This document shows positions 11,627 through 24,615 of a DNA stretch of 64,000 nt, piece after piece; positions within the stretch are counted from its first letter, which is position 1; each line of letters begins with the position of its first letter. The notes under the pieces were generated by a model, which worked only from the letters and a program-made list of their open reading frames with translations, was not told the DNA's origin and did not search any database. The stretch comes from Diadophis punctatus similis (Eukaryota; Chordata; Lepidosauria; Squamata; Dipsadidae). The position numbers were made by a program, and so were the translations under genes. The DNA lies in NCBI GenBank assembly GCA_023053685.1, contig JALIGW010000005.1, forward strand, positions 52,007,742 to 52,071,741, read 5' to 3'.

Positions 11627-14600
11627 TAATGTAAAGACCTATGCTTGCATTGCAAATTGCTGATTGCATAGAACTATGTATGAAAATGGTCTGATTTGGA
11701 AACTGAAATTTGGCCACAATAGAGCTGTTGCAGTAGCTCAGAGAGTACTCTCAGTAAATGAATCAAAAAGAGAAGTTATCAGCAAAGAGATACCATCATA
11801 TCTTTTTGGTGGTAAAACCCAGTATGCTATAAGGCACACTCAATATCTTCTTTGCAATCATTTTGGTTAAGATTTTTTTTAAAGTTTCTCCCAAGTCTTA
11901 AAAAAAACATGTTTACAGAATTCTGAGTCATTGCTAAAGTGTTTTATTTTTCCTAGTTTTTAATTTTTTATACCGAAAATGGCTGTTTTATGTATTGTAT
12001 ATTTATAATGTTATTTTGACATGCACTGCTCACAGAACGATATTAGAAATATGATTTAGGTAGTTATGAAAAGCAAATCAGATGCATTCTGCACATCAGT
12101 AGACAAGTGTCTGTTCCGAGGTATAAAGAAGCCAAATGGCAAAATGTATGTCGGGATGCAAGCCCTGACATTTCATATTTGTGTTGAAACATCACACACT
12201 AGTACTTAAAGGGCAGAGGTTGCATCACAATGTTATGATACCTATTTCATTGCCAGCTATTCTTCCAGCTCTTTTGGAGCACTAGATCTATGGACTAGGA
12301 ACTTTGGTGAGGTAAGAGAAAATCATTTTAAAGGGGGTTGCAGATAAAATTTGATAGTGAACATGATTAATTTCTCTCCAATGCCTTGCCTAAGTTAATA
12401 TCTTCCTCTTGCAATCATGTATCTTTATCTAAAAAAGAAGAAGATGATGAATGGATTCTATCCAGTTATCCTTTTGTGCTATTGCAATAACATTGCTTCA
12501 AGATTTGGCGGATGCTGAAACTAGCAGGGAAGATGATCATAGTGAATTCTATTTTCCTCATATTGCATTTAGTCCTATGGAAATTACATGCTGATGTGAG
12601 TGAAGTTATTGGTGATTCCAGTCATTACTAATTTCACTCCTATTGATTTCAATGAAGTAAAACCAATTTAGATTCAATCCCACTGAAAATTTTGATCAGC
12701 CAATTGCTTTATTATTTTACACATCAAACGTTTTGCCTTGTTCCATATTTTATCTGGTGTAGAGTGTCCTTTTTATTATCCAGTCAATTTCCATTTTTTA
12801 ATTCCAACATTCCATTAACAAATCTTGCCCTGTTTCATCGTTTTGTGTATTGTCCATATTACTTGCATTCTGATTTTATTAGGTCAAAGTCCCATAAATT
12901 CCATGAAATTAAATCTGAGTGCATAAAAATCTCAGCTTTTCTTCTTGAACCTACTGGGCCAAGTCATGTTAATTTTGCATCCCATACAGTGCCTAGTACA
13001 CTGCTGTTTCTAAATAAATGTTTAATGAGAAAAGGAAGGAGAAAGGAAACTTCATAGGAAAAATACATAAAATATTGTGGAGGTCAGATTTTTAGTTGGT
13101 ACGACTCAGCATAATCCCAACAGCTTCCATACAGTTAGAATGATTTAAATTAAATCATCTAGCCCATACAGAGTATTACAGCTGCTATTACCTAAATGCC
13201 TACAGCTCTATAAAATTAAAGCAGTATTATTATACTAATGTAATAACATGAATAAAAAATGAATCTGATATAATGAATACATGATAAAAAAATAATCTAT
13301 TTGCTGTTTGTGCTGCCTTCTTTTGAAATTTTAACTCTAGAAATAAAACAATTTGGGTTCCATGCTGTTTTACAGTAACTTTCTGTCCTTTGAGAATTTC
13401 ACTAACTTACAAATGTCCTGAATCTAGAAATTTGCAACAGGACTTCTGGTGTTTCTCAATTCTTCCCAAGTCCTAAGATCACCAATGTAATTAAGTTTTG
13501 TTTTCTTCATTTTTCTCCTGCTGTTAGAAATAAAATGTGTTGTTTAGCTTTTCAATATGCAACAAAAACTGTATGAATACTAATCTATTTTAACCTCAGT
13601 GGATTTAGGATAAAAAGATTGACTTTGTTTATTAATTGTTTTCTCCTAAATAAAAAAAAGTTATTAAAGGATTGAAAAATTCTGCCTTTCAAGAATTTCA
13701 AATATAAACTTTGTTTCATTACCAAACAAAAGTGTAGCAATTGATTCTGCCAGTTTTTAATTGAAACACCTACTGTGTGTCAACTCCCTAAACAACCTTT
13801 TGGTGAAATAAAAGGAAAAAAAATAAGAATCATAATCCCATAATAGGATTAACTAAAGTTCCTCCAAACTGTACTTTGGAGTACAGTACTTCGTACATTA
13901 TGGAGTTTGAAGATGACTCAGTGTCTTAACCTGAGAATAATGATAGAATTCCTGGAATTGAAATTCTACCAGAATCATATCAGTTTGACTTAAATTTCAG
14001 AGAATCTTATATGAAGTATATTTAAATATTAGCTAACAAGGTTTTGAGCCTAAAATAACAAATGTATCCATAACATTCACTTCTTTGCCATCAATTGTAT
14101 GTTTGAGAAGTATACAATGATACCATGAGTCTTAAATTGTCAATCTGGTGAATTACATGTGTACATTCTGCATTTATCTCACTTGAAACATATTGGCAAT
14201 AAACAAAGAATTGTCTTTAATTCTACTAATTTATATTCTGCATTACTATTATTTTTAAATCTCAAACTCCATGTTTACCTATTTTTCCTATTTTCTCACT
14301 TTAATTACAAACAAATAGTACTATTTATGTTTGTAATGTTGCATCTACCTTTTGTGATTTGCTATAGAATACCTCAAGGTTTTCTTCCAATAATTATATA
14401 GTAGCTCAATATATTTCCATGCTTACTGGTATCCAAAATGTATCTAATATATTTGATTCTACTGTTTATGGAAGCATACCCGCTCAGCATAGATATTTTG
14501 GAAGATCTTTCCTTAAGATGAGTTGAGTTCTCCTATTCTTACATATTCCCATCTGTCCTTATTCTAGCTCATAGCATCACCATTTATTAATTTTTTACTT

Positions 14601-14946
14601 TAATGGTACTTTTACCAGAAGCAAATATCACTTCTGACATCATTATTTTTTTATCACTGGAACCATTGAGCTACTGAGGTATCTCAGCATATCAAGATAA
14701 GAATCTTCCAAGGTTAACCCTAACCCTATATAATTAGAAAGAAATTAAATTCATTATCTGTAGAAGAATCTAAATCATCTTTAAAACATGGCTTCAATTT
14801 TGAACACAAGTAGTTTTATGTGTATCAAATACACTTGGAAAAGGACAGAAGGAAGCCTATTTAAATTCCATTTCCTAAAAAGAAAATTATAAAAAGCAGC
14901 TGCTGTAATAGTTCCAATATTTTATGCCAACCTGCTTCAGATTATA
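11627..14946. other. Unique AT-rich sequence, no gene seen
   Basis: About 3.3 kb without recognisable repeats. Open frames (for example 12692-13057 and 14159-14401) are low in complexity, rich in F/L/I/Y/N, and lack motifs. A two-unit telomere-like TAACCCTAACCCTA occurs near 14713, too short to mean more than chance. Confidence 0.45.
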
Positions 14947-15189
14947 ATAATAGCAATAGCACTTAGACTTATATACCACTTCACAATGCTTTACAGCCCT
15001 CTCTAAGTGGTTTACAGAGTCAACCTATTGCCTCCAACAATCTGTGTCCTCATTTTACCAACCTCAGAAGGATGGAAGGCTGACTCAACCTTGAGCCTGG
15101 TGAAATTTGAACTGCCAAATTGCAGGCAGCCGGCAGGCAGCATAAGTAGCCTGCAGCATTGCATTCTAACTACTGCGCCACCGCGGCTC
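14947..15189 (-). mobile_element. tRNA-derived SINE, reverse orientation
   Basis: The minus strand begins GAGCCGCGGTGGCGCAGTAG (A-box region), has a B-box-like GTTCAAATTTC, GGTAAAATGAGGAC, and a tail of AAGTCTAAGTGCTATTGCTA. It includes the CTTAGAGAGGGCTGTAAAGC block shared by the other copies. Confidence 0.82.
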
Positions 15190-15199
15190 TATATTATAA

Positions 15200-16010
15200 T
15201 AAGCTTTGAGGAAAACTCTGAAAAAATAATTTTTAAAACATACAGTAGTTTGTGGAGTATTGGTGGTACATAGAAGCCTATCAGTGGTCCATGCTTACAG
15301 GCCAAAGCCCACTCATCATCTCAGCCTAGCCTGCCCATAACTGATAACTATCAGATATTGAAAGTCCACTCATCACATCACATGAAATTATAATGTACAG
15401 TTGAAAACAAGAAAATCATATTGATAGAGATAAACAGCATTTGCACACCATTTGAAAGAGACAATAAAAAGCAAAGAAGTAAACAAAATGACCAGAACAC
15501 ATTCTCTCCAGCAACCAATACCCAGATAATCAGGGATTAATATCAGACAAACAATCAAGCAGAAAATGATACTCCAATCAAGGAACTACCAAGAAGAAAA
15601 CTACATCCCCACCAACACCAGCAGGCTTTATATAAACAGGGAGCAAACCTCACACTCACTAGTGCTGATTATATTATACTCACTAGTGCTGATTATACGA
15701 GCCGAGATGGCACAGTGGTTAAATGCAGCACTGCAGGCTACTGCTAGTTCAGCAGTTCAGCTGTTCAAATCTCACCGGCTCAAGGTTGACTCAGCCTTCC
15801 ATCCTTTCGAGGTGGGTAAAATGAGGACCCAGATTGTTGGGGGCAATATGCTGAACTCTGTAAACCACTTAGAGAGGGCTGTAAAGCACTATGAAGCAGT
15901 ATATAAGTCTAAGTGCTATTGCTATTGCTATATTATTTAGTTGATGAAATGCCTACAAGCAAACAACTGAGTTCAGACAGCAGCAAAGACTGCACAAACG
16001 TACATACTTA
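15200..16010 (+). mobile_element. Unclassified interspersed repeat interrupted by a SINE
   Basis: The stretch before the SINE ends in GGGAGCAAACCTCACACTCA, and the stretch after it has GATGAAATGCCTACAAGCAA. The latter phrase recurs in reverse at 4745-4835, so the two sides probably belong to one element split by the SINE at 15699-15933. A 20-bp phrase ACTCACTAGTGCTGATTATA is tandemly duplicated just upstream of the SINE. Superfamily not recognised. Confidence 0.4.
15699..15933 (+). mobile_element. tRNA-derived SINE
   Basis: Begins GAGCCGAGATGGCACAGTGG, containing the A-box-like TGGCACAGTGG, followed by the B-box-like GTTCAAATCTC at about 15763, which together form a split RNA polymerase III promoter. 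The body has GGTAAAATGAGGACCCAGAT and the tail is AAGTCTAAGTGCTATTGCTA. It is one of the most complete copies in the window. Confidence 0.85.
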
Positions 16011-16457
16011 CACATCACTGACCTCACTGTACATAGCTTAATATCAAAAGTTTCCATACTTTCTCCGAGTGAGAAACATGACACAAAACCATTTCACACA
16101 AGATCCTAGAAATCTTTGTTCAGAAATGTGCCCCATCGTGGGTAAAGCAGGGGATGGAAATATTTGTAATTTTAAAAGCAGGAAATGGATGACAGAATCT
16201 CTTTTAATCTGTTTTACTTCATTGACAAGTCATTTTCCTTTTAGCCAATCAATTTTGCTGCTTCTCTTCCTACTATTTACATTGCCATTGTCAAAATTAT
16301 TAAAATAGTTTCATATAAATGGCTTGCATATACATCTACTATTAAACAATTTTAAACAGCTCCCGGGACACCAATTTTACATATTTAAATTCCTCAAGGA
16401 ATTGGTCCTCCAGTAATCTTTCAACTATGCAGTCATTTGCTGAGATGTACAACCATA
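16011..16457. other. AT-rich sequence, no feature seen
   Basis: Short open frames only; no motif or repeat boundary seen. Confidence 0.4.
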
Positions 16458-16501
16458 TAAATGAATGAATGAATGAATGAATGAATGAATGAATGAATGA
16501 A

Positions 16502-16592
<91 letters not shown>
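16458..16592. repeat. (AATG)n(AATA)n microsatellite, about 135 bp
   Basis: About ten AATG units switch into more than twenty AATA units without interruption. Unlike the other tetranucleotide arrays here, I could not recognise a LINE tail at its border. FIYL-rich open frames on the minus strand come from it. Confidence 0.95.
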
Positions 16593-16917
16593 AACTCAAA
16601 AATGTTACAGTCAGTCCCATGTTTTAGTTCCATAACATTTCAGAAGGAATGTGATATATGAGCATAGACTGGACAATGAACTGTAGACTATGAAGGACAG
16701 TGATTCCAAGAACAAGAGTAAGTTGAACATTTGCTGTGTAAAGAGAAGAACCAGGAAGAACCATTCTCTGGTTCAGGTAAAGAGTTACTCCTGTTGAAAC
16801 TCTAAGTAGTCAACATTAGCAATGTTGAGCTGTATAAACTAATGGCTTGCTTTATTAGAAGACAGCTTCCTAAATATATTCCTAAATATTCCCAATATTC
16901 CTAAAAGCTTTATAATT

Positions 16918-17522
16918 TTATCCCAGAATAGATAAAATTGCCTTGATAAAAACTCTCTCTTCTATTACAAGAATATCTTTAACCTTAATCATCATTTCTA
17001 ATAGGGCTGTACACGTTTTTTGAAAAGGTGCTTCTCTTAAAATATTTAACAGTCCCTCACTTAAACCATGTTGTTCCAAAGAGCAATGTGTACTGCTCAC
17101 TTTTAAAGTTTGCTGTTCTTTACACTTTCTCTAACATCACTTGCCAGCCTTTGCAGAGTCCAGAGGTTGCACCAGTCACTATCTTTGGCGTGCTTTTTCC
17201 AAAAGTCAAGAAAAGCTTTGCAAATGACAGGTAAGAGATATAGAGATTTTTTTTTGAGGCAATGTAAAATGCTTTCTGGAAGCAAAGTATGCAATGTCTT
17301 TGTTTTGATGTTGAGAATAGTCTCTTCCACTGCACTAATTTCAGATGAATTGTTGTGAATGAAAGCAAATATACATGTCCCAGGATAATGTTGCAGGATC
17401 CAATCTGACTTGGTCACTGGGACCAAAAATTTATTCTTCCAAGTTTTGGGACTTTGTACTGGACCTCCATCATCAGCAAAATTCTCTCTCTCCAAATGAA
17501 GTATGTTCTTTGTGCAAGCCAA
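16918..17522 (-). pseudogene. Unidentified coding-like stretch, possible broken exon or retrocopy
   Basis: The minus strand holds a 139-codon open stretch (17522 to 17103). In another frame it is followed directly by 60 codons (17100 to 16918), as if one frame were broken by a small indel near 17100. Unlike the surrounding chance frames it has balanced composition, several Trp and Cys, and helical-looking segments such as ALLEMMIKVKDILVIEE. There is no ATG at its upstream end and a stop lies just before it, so it cannot be a complete gene as read. I do not recognise the family. It could be a decayed exon, a retrocopy, an old endogenous viral fragment, or chance. Confidence 0.25.
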
Positions 17523-17629
17523 TTTCTAAGTAACAACGTTTCTTGATATGCATTCCTTGTTAGTACAATGTCTCATTTTCTTTTTCTTTTTTTCTCTATG
17601 GTCTTCTCTCACAGTTACTTGCATAATTT

Positions 17630-17762
17630 AGACCAGCGTTTTCCAGCTTTGTTAATTTTCTGATGTGTAGCCTTCAGTCCCAGAATCCCCTAGTCAAAAT
17701 GGTGATCACTGAAAATTCTGGCAGATTAACTCCATATTTCAACCGGCAAGGTTGAGCAACAT
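17630..17762. mobile_element. Decayed copy of the palindromic hAT MITE
   Basis: Phrases such as TTCAGTCCCAGAATCCCC and GGCAAGGTTGAGCAAC align in order with the palindromic element at 11481-11618, but both arms are heavily mutated and no target duplication is visible. Confidence 0.45.
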
Positions 17763-18647
17763 GATTTACCTGATATATTATCTGCTGCACAATCTACAGA
17801 TGTTTTAATGTTGAAAAGAAAGAATGCAGATATGTAATCTTTTTTCCCATTTAAGCTGAGGTTATGTTCAATAAGCATGTCCATATAAAATGTTATTTTC
17901 CTTTAAATACTATTTTTGTTGTTGGTTTTGTCTTATTTTTTATCCTATAATTTCTTGATGGTCCTAATACTCTAAGAGTTTCATTATGCTGCCATTAGAG
18001 GGCAGAAAAGAGTAAGCATATAAACAGAAAATGCTCATTCAGAACTATAATCTGAAAAAGAGTTTAGGTTAGGTAACAAAATATGTTGCTTTAAATGAAT
18101 CATCAGAGATAATACGCTGAACCCTGAATAATGAATCTTGCAAACAGAAGTTTATATATACATATATATTTTGCAAATGGCATTTCTTTCTGAAGGAAGT
18201 TGCAAGGTTGTTGCTGACATTGGTAAAACAAGACTAGATTAACAATTCTGCTATCTAATCTAATGACAATATACGACACCATCTAATTTCTTTTTAATTT
18301 TGTGATGCAAAATTGCAAGCTATATATTAGCTGAATTTAAAATGCCATATTTGGAATGAAGGCTATCTATTGTAGTTATAAGTGAGTGTGAGTGCTACAT
18401 TTTACAAGAATGTAAAAAAATAGTATTGAGGTATTGTGCATGGGTATTTTTTTTCATCCTTTGGAAGGGCAAAATGAAAAAGTTTAGGAATGACACTGAA
18501 AAGTGATGATACTTGAAACATGTGTATGCTTGTTCATGGTTATGCAAAGTTCAAATTTAAAGTTCCATTTGAATTCAGTATTAGTTCCTTCCGAATAAAT
18601 ACCTATAAAATTAAACTCAGAAGTACAAAGCTAGTACAAAGCTAGTA
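17763..18647. other. AT-rich sequence, no feature seen
   Basis: No open frame or repeat boundary that can be supported. The 11-bp phrase CTAGTACAAAG is repeated just before the next element. Confidence 0.4.
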
Positions 18648-19100
18648 CAGGGGTGTCAAACTCATGGCCCGCAGGCCGAATCCAGCCCATGGGGTGCTTA
18701 GATCTGGCCCGCGTGGCTGTCCTGGAAACAGTGAAGGACCGACCCGTGGTGCCTCTGCCAGCTAAAATGGAGCCTGGTGGGGCGGCATGTGTTTGTGGGT
18801 TGTGTTTGACCTCGGGGGGCTGGGGAAAGGGGGGGCATGGTCAGCTCGACATCACTCATCAAGGCTCTGTTTTCAGCCATGACAGCCTCCTGCAGCTTTC
18901 TGTAAGTGAAAACAGAGCCCAGGCAGGCCATGTGTGCCTCCTCGGCTCCATTTTAGCTGGCAGAGGGCTGCAGGAGACTGTTGCGTCCAAAAATGGAGCC
19001 TTGACGAGTGATGTCGAACTGGCCATGCCCCTCCTGGGCCCCCAGCCCCCCAAGGTCAAACCTGATGCGGCCCTCAAAGAAATTGAGTTTGACACCCCTG
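18648..19100. mobile_element. Foldback DNA element, 453 bp (CAGGGGTGTCAAACTC ends)
   Basis: CAGGGGTGTCAAACTC at the left is the exact complement of GAGTTTGACACCCCTG at the right. The flanks share TAGTA (18643-18647 and 19101-19105), a 5-bp duplication rather than the 8 bp of the other hAT-like elements here. The interior holds further inverted pairs: GCCAGCTAAAATGGAGCC near 18758 against its complement near 18945, and TCGACATCACTC near 18848 against its complement near 19005. No transposase is present. The overlapping open frames on both strands follow from the palindromic GC-rich design. The superfamily is uncertain (hAT with short duplication, or another 5-bp family). Confidence 0.75.
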
Positions 19101-19105
19101 TAGTA

Positions 19106-21800
19106 CATTATAATAACATTTGTTTGATCATTCCTAAATAATTAGACAAATAAACATATAGAAACTTATAGAAGACATGGAAAGAGGATGATTTGGAAAG
19201 AAGACGAGCGAATATTCTACTCCTTAAATTGCACCACTGCACATGAATGCCAATAAGAAATTAGCCCAATAAAATTCCACATTCTCAATGTCCATTTTCA
19301 TATTACATTTCTTTATTCCACTTAAAAATTATATGGAAATACTAATAAGTAAAGACACATTTTCACAAAGTCATAAGACTTCCCTAGGCATCCTTGTTAT
19401 ATAGTATAATGCATTAACTATCCTCATTTATGCAAGTATAACAGTTGTATAACAGTATAACATTTATGGAAGTATAACCTGCTCCACCTCTACTGTAGAC
19501 TTATGGAAGCAAGTGTATTCAAATAGAAGATGCTCTCTACTGATTCAAACCTTGATTTCAAATTTATGAAGGGATTGGGATTGATGACAATTGGGTAGAG
19601 CTGCAGAATCTGCTGGGATTTTGGTCACAGGAGGGAAGAAAGCCAATATAGTTATAAAGTAATGGAAATTGAGAATTTGGGGGGGGGGGAACAAAGACCA
19701 TACCTGGCCTTTTAATACATGCTAAAGGGCTCATTCCATAAATATGACAAACAGAACTACATCTAAATGTGATTTATTTAAATGAAGACATTGAGACATT
19801 ATTCTACACGTATGTAATAATTGTTTCCTTTGAAATTTTATCTTACGGCATCATGTTGAGGGTTTGTAGCATCATACTCAAGGCCTTGGAAGTGATCTAC
19901 ATGTGCATCCCTGACCTAAAACCTTGTAGAAGGACTATTCATTCCCTGTGGATATTGTGTTTGTTGCATGGACTGTGAAAGAGATTTACAGATGAACCTG
20001 CAGTTGTGACTTTATAGAAAGAACAATTATATTCTCACATAGGAAACTAAGCATATATATTTAATAAAAATAAAACAATCCAATTTGGCAATATTCTCCA
20101 TTCATATGCTTTTGTTTCAACAATTATGAATGTTCATAGACCGTTATAATACTTCCATTGGACAGCCTCAATAGAAAAGATTAGAACTGAAGAGATCCTG
20201 GGTCAAAATTACATTAATAATAACAAATACAAAAGTAATATTAAACATAAGGCATACTACCCCAGTCAAGAAATTTTTTTTCATTTATCTGTTGATTACA
20301 TTTTTAATAATATATTAAAACCAATTTAAAACTATTGCAATCTAGAAAGTTTACCAGAGATGGTTCTGTATATTGAAGGTATTGTTGGATATTATTACTA
20401 TTGAGACATTACCGGTAGTTGTTGAATATCCAGATTTAAAATTCATTAACATTTGGTTACAATGAATGAATGCCATTTTCAAGTCATATAAATCAAGATA
20501 TAAGCTTTCATTTAAGTAATTTTTGTTACTATAGTTATATAAATGTATAATTGCTTAAAATCTTCAGTGAGTTTGTGGCTATCAAGTTTATCACCAGTAA
20601 CTGAATAGTTATTCATATCTAGTTTAAAAGTATAACAGTAAATAATATAGCCTAGGCTCGTTTAGCATTTTCATTTGTAGAGCTCTATATTATGAGTACA
20701 GCTCTATTTGAATCTCTTTAATATTCATGATCCTCTTACCACTCTGACTGAGAAAGATAAAGCTTCTGATGGCAATCTGAAGAACTTGATTAACAATATA
20801 CTAATCATCAGTACCATTGACCTGATTCAAAAAAACATTTTTCATTCATCCATCATTCTATTGCCAAAGATGATTACATTACTGTTCCATTTTTAACCTA
20901 AATAAAGCCACATGAACTATACATATCATATCCTCTTTAAAAAAAAATAAGTACACCTTGAAGGCAATTTAATTTTAACTAAAATACTAAAATGACCTAT
21001 AATAACCAATTAGCAGATGAACAGAGGAAAGCAACTTACAAGAGCCCCCAAATAACGCAATTCACACTGACATCACATTAATAAATGTTAAATTGTGCCA
21101 AGGAATTAATTTTGCAATAAATTGTTATTGTTGTTATAATATATAACTAAAGCATATTATCAGAAGTAATTATCCATATATCAGAATGTATTGAATGTAG
21201 AGTGTGCACTATAATTACTCCCCAAATTGCTTATCATTCAAATGGTAATTTTAGCAATAGCGTTGCAGTAACTGTAGCTTACCTTTCATCTACTAAAAAT
21301 ATTTTTTAATAATTAAATAACATGTAGTCAAAATTACTTATTGCAAAAGATGAAATAACACAGAATTATATTTTTCCTTATTGAAAATTATTTCTTCCAT
21401 TATCAGAGTTTGGACTGGTCTACTCATTTCTTTATAATATATTACTCCTTAGCTATAGTCATTAGTCATGTAACTTGCATGTTTGAACAGCACATCACAA
21501 ATTAATTATCAGAGGTAGCAGTTTCATTGGGTTGATGTTAATTTAAACAATCTGGCTATAAAATGAAACAGGCATATATTTTATTGAAAATAATCAAGTC
21601 TCTGTTCTGGCTTTGATACCCGAGTAAAGAAATGCATGCAAATTTCTTCAAGCAATTTTTCAAGTATTCTGTGCCTGAGCATATTCACTCAAATAGGCAT
21701 AGCATCCATTATGCTGTCTCAATCTGGTATTCTCCATTCTAATCTGCATTGGGTTTCAGGTTGTAGAACTTCCATACAGCACAGAAGTTCCTGGAGTTGA
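19106..21800. other. Unique AT-rich sequence, no gene seen
   Basis: About 2.7 kb with no recognisable repeat. Around 21040-21140 the sequence is less A/T-monotonous and includes TGACATCA and TAATT-type motifs, so it could be a conserved non-coding element; that is only a guess. Confidence 0.4.
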
Positions 21801-21814
21801 AATCCAACATATAG

Positions 21815-21935
21815 TTCACTGTTTCTCAAACATGGCAACTTTAAGATGTGTGAATTTCAATTCTCAGAATTCCCCAGCCAGATGGGAGTCTACGCATCTT
21901 AAAATTGCCAAGTTTGAGAAACACTTATCTATAGG
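21815..21935. mobile_element. Diverged palindromic hAT MITE copy
   Basis: GTTTCTCAAACATGGCAACT at the left and its imperfect complement at about 21906-21931 match the arm layout of the 11481-11618 family, with a shortened centre. No clean duplication was found. Confidence 0.55.
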
Positions 21936-23235
21936 GTAGCAGAATGACAAATTCATGCATGGAATGTATGATCAATCTGTAAATTTTTCAAGTTTATCAT
22001 CTTTGCATGCTCACTTTGATTTAATACTTAGCCAAGTTATTGGAAGGACAACAAAGTCTTAAACCATCTATGATACATTTTTAAAGCATTAGCAGAACAG
22101 TTTGACAGCCTTCTTCACTGATTCCCCTATTATTAACAATTAATTCTATCGTCTTTCTTTGTCGGACAAGAATATTATGAAATCTATTGCCAGGAGTTCA
22201 ACTTGGCCTACTCATTTCTACACTTTAGGAGGAGGTTTAACATGTTTTAAAATTTCTTATTTTTATGTAACTGATTTTGTGATTTTAAAACTATTTCAAT
22301 TTTAATGTTGCTGCATTTTGTGATTTTAACCATTTTTTTTCTACCTAAACCATGCAACCGACAGCATATAAATGTGACAAATAATGAAAATCTGGGGATT
22401 ATGCATAGTCTTGGAGCGGGGAATGGATGTTTGCATATGTAAACCTTGGAAACAGTATTGCACATGTTGCTGCCTTAGCACACTTTAAGTCATCAGGAAT
22501 AAAGTGATGAAAAATCAGGCTAAATAATTTCTCTTCAAACCAATTTTAAATCCATGCTGCAACCAAAAGACTGCTATTATACTGCACAGACTGGCAGATT
22601 AGCAATCTGAATTAAGCATTAAATTAACTGTTCCACTTAAAGAATCCTTAAGGCTGCAATCCTAGACACATTTAGTAGGAAGCAAAGCTTATTGAACAGT
22701 GTAGGAATTATGTCTGAGCGACATGCATAAAATTGCACTGTATATAATTGCTTTAAAAAGCAACACATCCATGAATATTATGAATATGTATACAATATAA
22801 GAAGAGATTTCATTATGTTGCAAGAAAAGAATGTGGTATAGTTAAAATTTAAAAGGAAGCTTAATAGTTTAGATAACAAAATTTGGAGGTTTCTTTCTTT
22901 CTTTTTCTCAATCCATTTAAAGGTAAAGTGAAAAGATAACAAAAGGTGATGATATGCCACCTCGAGTCTTTTTGTTAATCTGAGATGCTTTGAAACCAAT
23001 CCAGATATTTTCTTTTTTCTCCAGGGAATAACTCCATTGAAGATGCTGTGTAAATATATTTGATTTTAAAATCTATACTGGCAATCTAATGAGTTTTCTG
23101 AGCAACTCTTTCCCACCTTCCTTAAAGAGATTGAGGTAAGGTTTAGTCTTGGCAATTAAATGCACTTGTTGTGCTCTACAGTTAGTTCCACTAATAAAAT
23201 CATATGAATGAGATGTAATGTCCCACTAATATGAA
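21936..23235. other. Unique AT-rich sequence, no gene seen
   Basis: Only short low-complexity open frames. No repeat boundary recognised. Confidence 0.4.
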
Positions 23236-23237
23236 TA

Positions 23238-23478
23238 CAGGTAGTCCTGAAATTACGTTGTTGCAGTCAACAAATCATGATCATATGACTGTGAAATGCC
23301 TTGATAGGTCATAAAGCTTACCTACCTGACATGCAGTTTTGTGATCATGGGGGCAAGGAGAGGCGGCACAACCATTTATGCAATTGAGGCTGCTTTACAG
23401 GCTGTAGAGCACCCATTTCATGGCCGTCGTAACTTTGAACTGTCATAAAATGACCAGTTGCCAAGCAAAAACTACCTG
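23238..23478. mobile_element. TA-type DNA element, 241 bp (CAGGTAGTCCT ends)
   Basis: Starts CAGGTAGTCCTGAAATTACG after TA (23236-23237) and ends ACTACCTG. The downstream flank is CA, one change from the expected TA. The ends match the element at 30697-31088. No coding capacity. Confidence 0.68.
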
Positions 23479-24040
23479 CATATGATTGGGAAAACAGCAA
23501 TTATTTTACTTAATGTGGAATAGGGTGGGATTAAACAACCAAAGCTAGGTTTCACTACCTGTCAGTTTGCTTGACAGCTGCCAATACTAAGTCAAGATGT
23601 AGGACAAGGTAAGAAGAAATGCTTCTGATGCTCCTGCTCAGCACAGCTTCTACTCTACACTTGTTACGAGCCAGTTGTGTTGATCATGTACAGGGGTACA
23701 GCACTTTTTTAAAAGAATGATCAATTATGTTCAAAAATATCCTGGCTGACAGATAACGGGGATGAAGGGGACACAAAATGAAGTCGAGAGAATGATTAAT
23801 AATAGATGAGCTCCATTTACAACTCTACCTCAAGTAAGTGGCAGGACTGACAGAGAATTACCAAAGAGGCTATAGCCACAAAGAAAAAGTACATCAATGT
23901 AGATGTTTATAAGCATGCAGTTGTGATTGGCCCAGCTGTAATATCCATCACCATGATAATCAATGTCACCAAAGTCAAAAGGGAATGGAGGAAATAAGTA
24001 GCCATGCTATATTGAACAAGTAACTTTACCAATTGTAGCT
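23479..24040. other. AT-rich sequence, no feature seen
   Basis: No open frame or repeat boundary that can be supported. Confidence 0.4.
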
Positions 24041-24044
24041 ACCT

Positions 24045-24357
24045 GAGATGAAGAAGGGCCTTCTACGTGGTAGATCCATCCCTGTGGAATATCATGCCTG
24101 AAGAAATAAGATTGGGCCCATTTTGACAATCTTTCACAAGGCCCTGAAGACCTGGTTTTGCCAATGGGCCTGGGAAAACCAAAGTAGGATGGAGCCCATC
24201 AAGTGGCTTCTTTGATTGATAGTTGTAGACAAGAGGTTGGAGATTTATCACTTTTAACTGTTTTTGTATGAGATTTTTAAATTTGTATGCTATCCAGAGT
24301 CACTGAGAGTGAATGGGGCAGTCATATAAAAATATTAAATAAATAAATAAAATAATA
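24045..24357 (+). mobile_element. CR1/L3-like LINE 3' end
   Basis: The plus-strand translation contains MPEEIRLGP and, one frame over, a KALKTWF block like the C-terminus of the LINE at 9.6 kb. The 3' UTR and an (AAAT)-rich tail follow. It is 5'-truncated, older and more diverged than the 9.6-kb and 32.6-kb copies. Confidence 0.62.
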
Positions 24358-24615
24358 AGTTCAACTTGAGATTTTCTTTTAAAATATTCATTCATTCTTC
24401 ATGTTTCAAAAGTATCTGCAGGTATTCAAATTTTACCAACTCCTTATGATTGTTAAGAGTGCTGCCAGACACAAAAGAAGTAATCATGATGAAACATGCC
24501 ACCAGAAAGTTTTAACAGCATTAGAAAGTGTACTTACTGAAATCAAAATGGATTAAAAGGTGGCAAGAAAGATATCTCCCCCCCCTCCAAGCTACAATAC
24601 TGCACACTCCTAAGC

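Noticed and set aside
14709..14727. Telomere-like CCCTAACCCTA
   Set aside because: There are only two units. It is too short for an interstitial telomeric array.
15699..15780. tRNA gene suggested by A and B boxes
   Set aside because: The boxes belong to the SINE head. No cloverleaf is intact, and the same head is repeated across the window.
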